Positions 63,441 to 64,000 of a stretch of DNA of 64,000 nt are shown here, piece after piece (the first letter of the stretch is position 1; each line of letters starts with the position of its first letter). The position numbers and the translations under genes were made by a program. The notes under the pieces are model-generated. The model saw nothing but the letters and a program-made list of their open reading frames with translations. It searched no databases and was not told the DNA's origin. The stretch is from Sciurus carolinensis. Taxonomy: Eukaryota > Chordata > Mammalia > Rodentia > Sciuridae. The stretch is taken from the NCBI RefSeq assembly GCF_902686445.1, contig NC_062219.1, positions 109,369,160 through 109,433,159 on the forward strand. The letters run 5' to 3'.

Positions 63441-64000
63441 CGAGGGGTTGGAAAACATAATCCCCAAGGTTTCAAGTAGAAGAAATACCGTCTGAGAAAC
63501 AGAGAGAGCGTGATGGGGACTTGGAATTGCCAGTGAGGGAGCAGGACAGGGTTAGCTGCTCAGAGGGTTCCACAGAGACAAGATCTTAAACCTCCGATGA
63601 TACTCATTGACTTCTTGGTGGGATTTTTTTCTCTAGTCAACCAAGCCTGGGAGTAGAGAGCACAGAAATTCATCTGAGTTTGGGAATTCTGGGTTATAGG
63701 CGACAGAATGAGTGAAAAAGGGGTTGGGAAGTTATGAAGAGTGCGTGGGAAGAAAGTAGAAGTAGTGTCTCATAGTGTCCTGGTGCCCAAGTGAGATTGG
63801 CAGAATTTTCAGGCAGATGATAGACTGGGAAAGAAAAATTTGAATGACAAGAGGTCTTGACAACTCAAAGACCCGAGGATCTAGGAACCAATATGGTAAA
63901 GGGAGCTATGGGCAAGGGGTGATGGCAAAAACTGGGAGAAAGAGATCTGTGAACAAAAACTAGGGTTCTCCAAATCACCTTATTTGTGATTTTGTGCATT

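Overview
The window is nuclear DNA from a rodent, almost certainly a squirrel-family species (squirrel, marmot or chipmunk type). It is AT-rich and intron-rich. It carries many ID-like SINEs and composite SINEs with an Alu/B1-like half joined to an ID-like half, in the forms typical of sciurids, plus several lineage-specific L1 insertions. Species was inferred from repeats and gene sequence only.

Two host genes are present, both on the minus strand. Positions 1-23435 hold the 5' half of MEP1A (meprin A subunit alpha, a secreted astacin metalloprotease): nine coding exons giving the signal peptide, propeptide, complete catalytic domain and the start of the MAM domain. The rest lies beyond the left edge. 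About 37 kb upstream of the MEP1A start is the last coding exon of ANKRD66 (60633-60831), whose other exons lie beyond the right edge. The same order and orientation is known in other mammals. All MEP1A junctions keep frame except exon 6 to exon 7, where the only canonical donor is one base out of phase. This is either a real lesion or a one-base sequence error.

The intergenic 37 kb contains no other intact gene that I recognise. Its most unusual part is 26186-29564, a broken class I (gamma-type) endogenous retrovirus on the minus strand with paired LTRs, a tRNA-His-like primer site, a gag remnant and a polypurine tract. It sits in the tail of a SINE. In place of pol and env it carries an intronless piece of the host gene PCNX3. 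The PCNX3 piece is circularly permuted: its downstream half comes first, followed by its upstream half. That is the order expected from reverse transcription of a back-spliced (circular) RNA, or from a template-switching capture. An unrelated LTR in the opposite orientation (27419-28329) is nested inside.

The rest is repeat: L1 copies of several ages (two with 5' inversions and clear target duplications, one nested in another), MaLR/ERVL-type LTRs, MIR/L2 relics and microsatellites. Long open frames in purine-rich repeats are artefacts.
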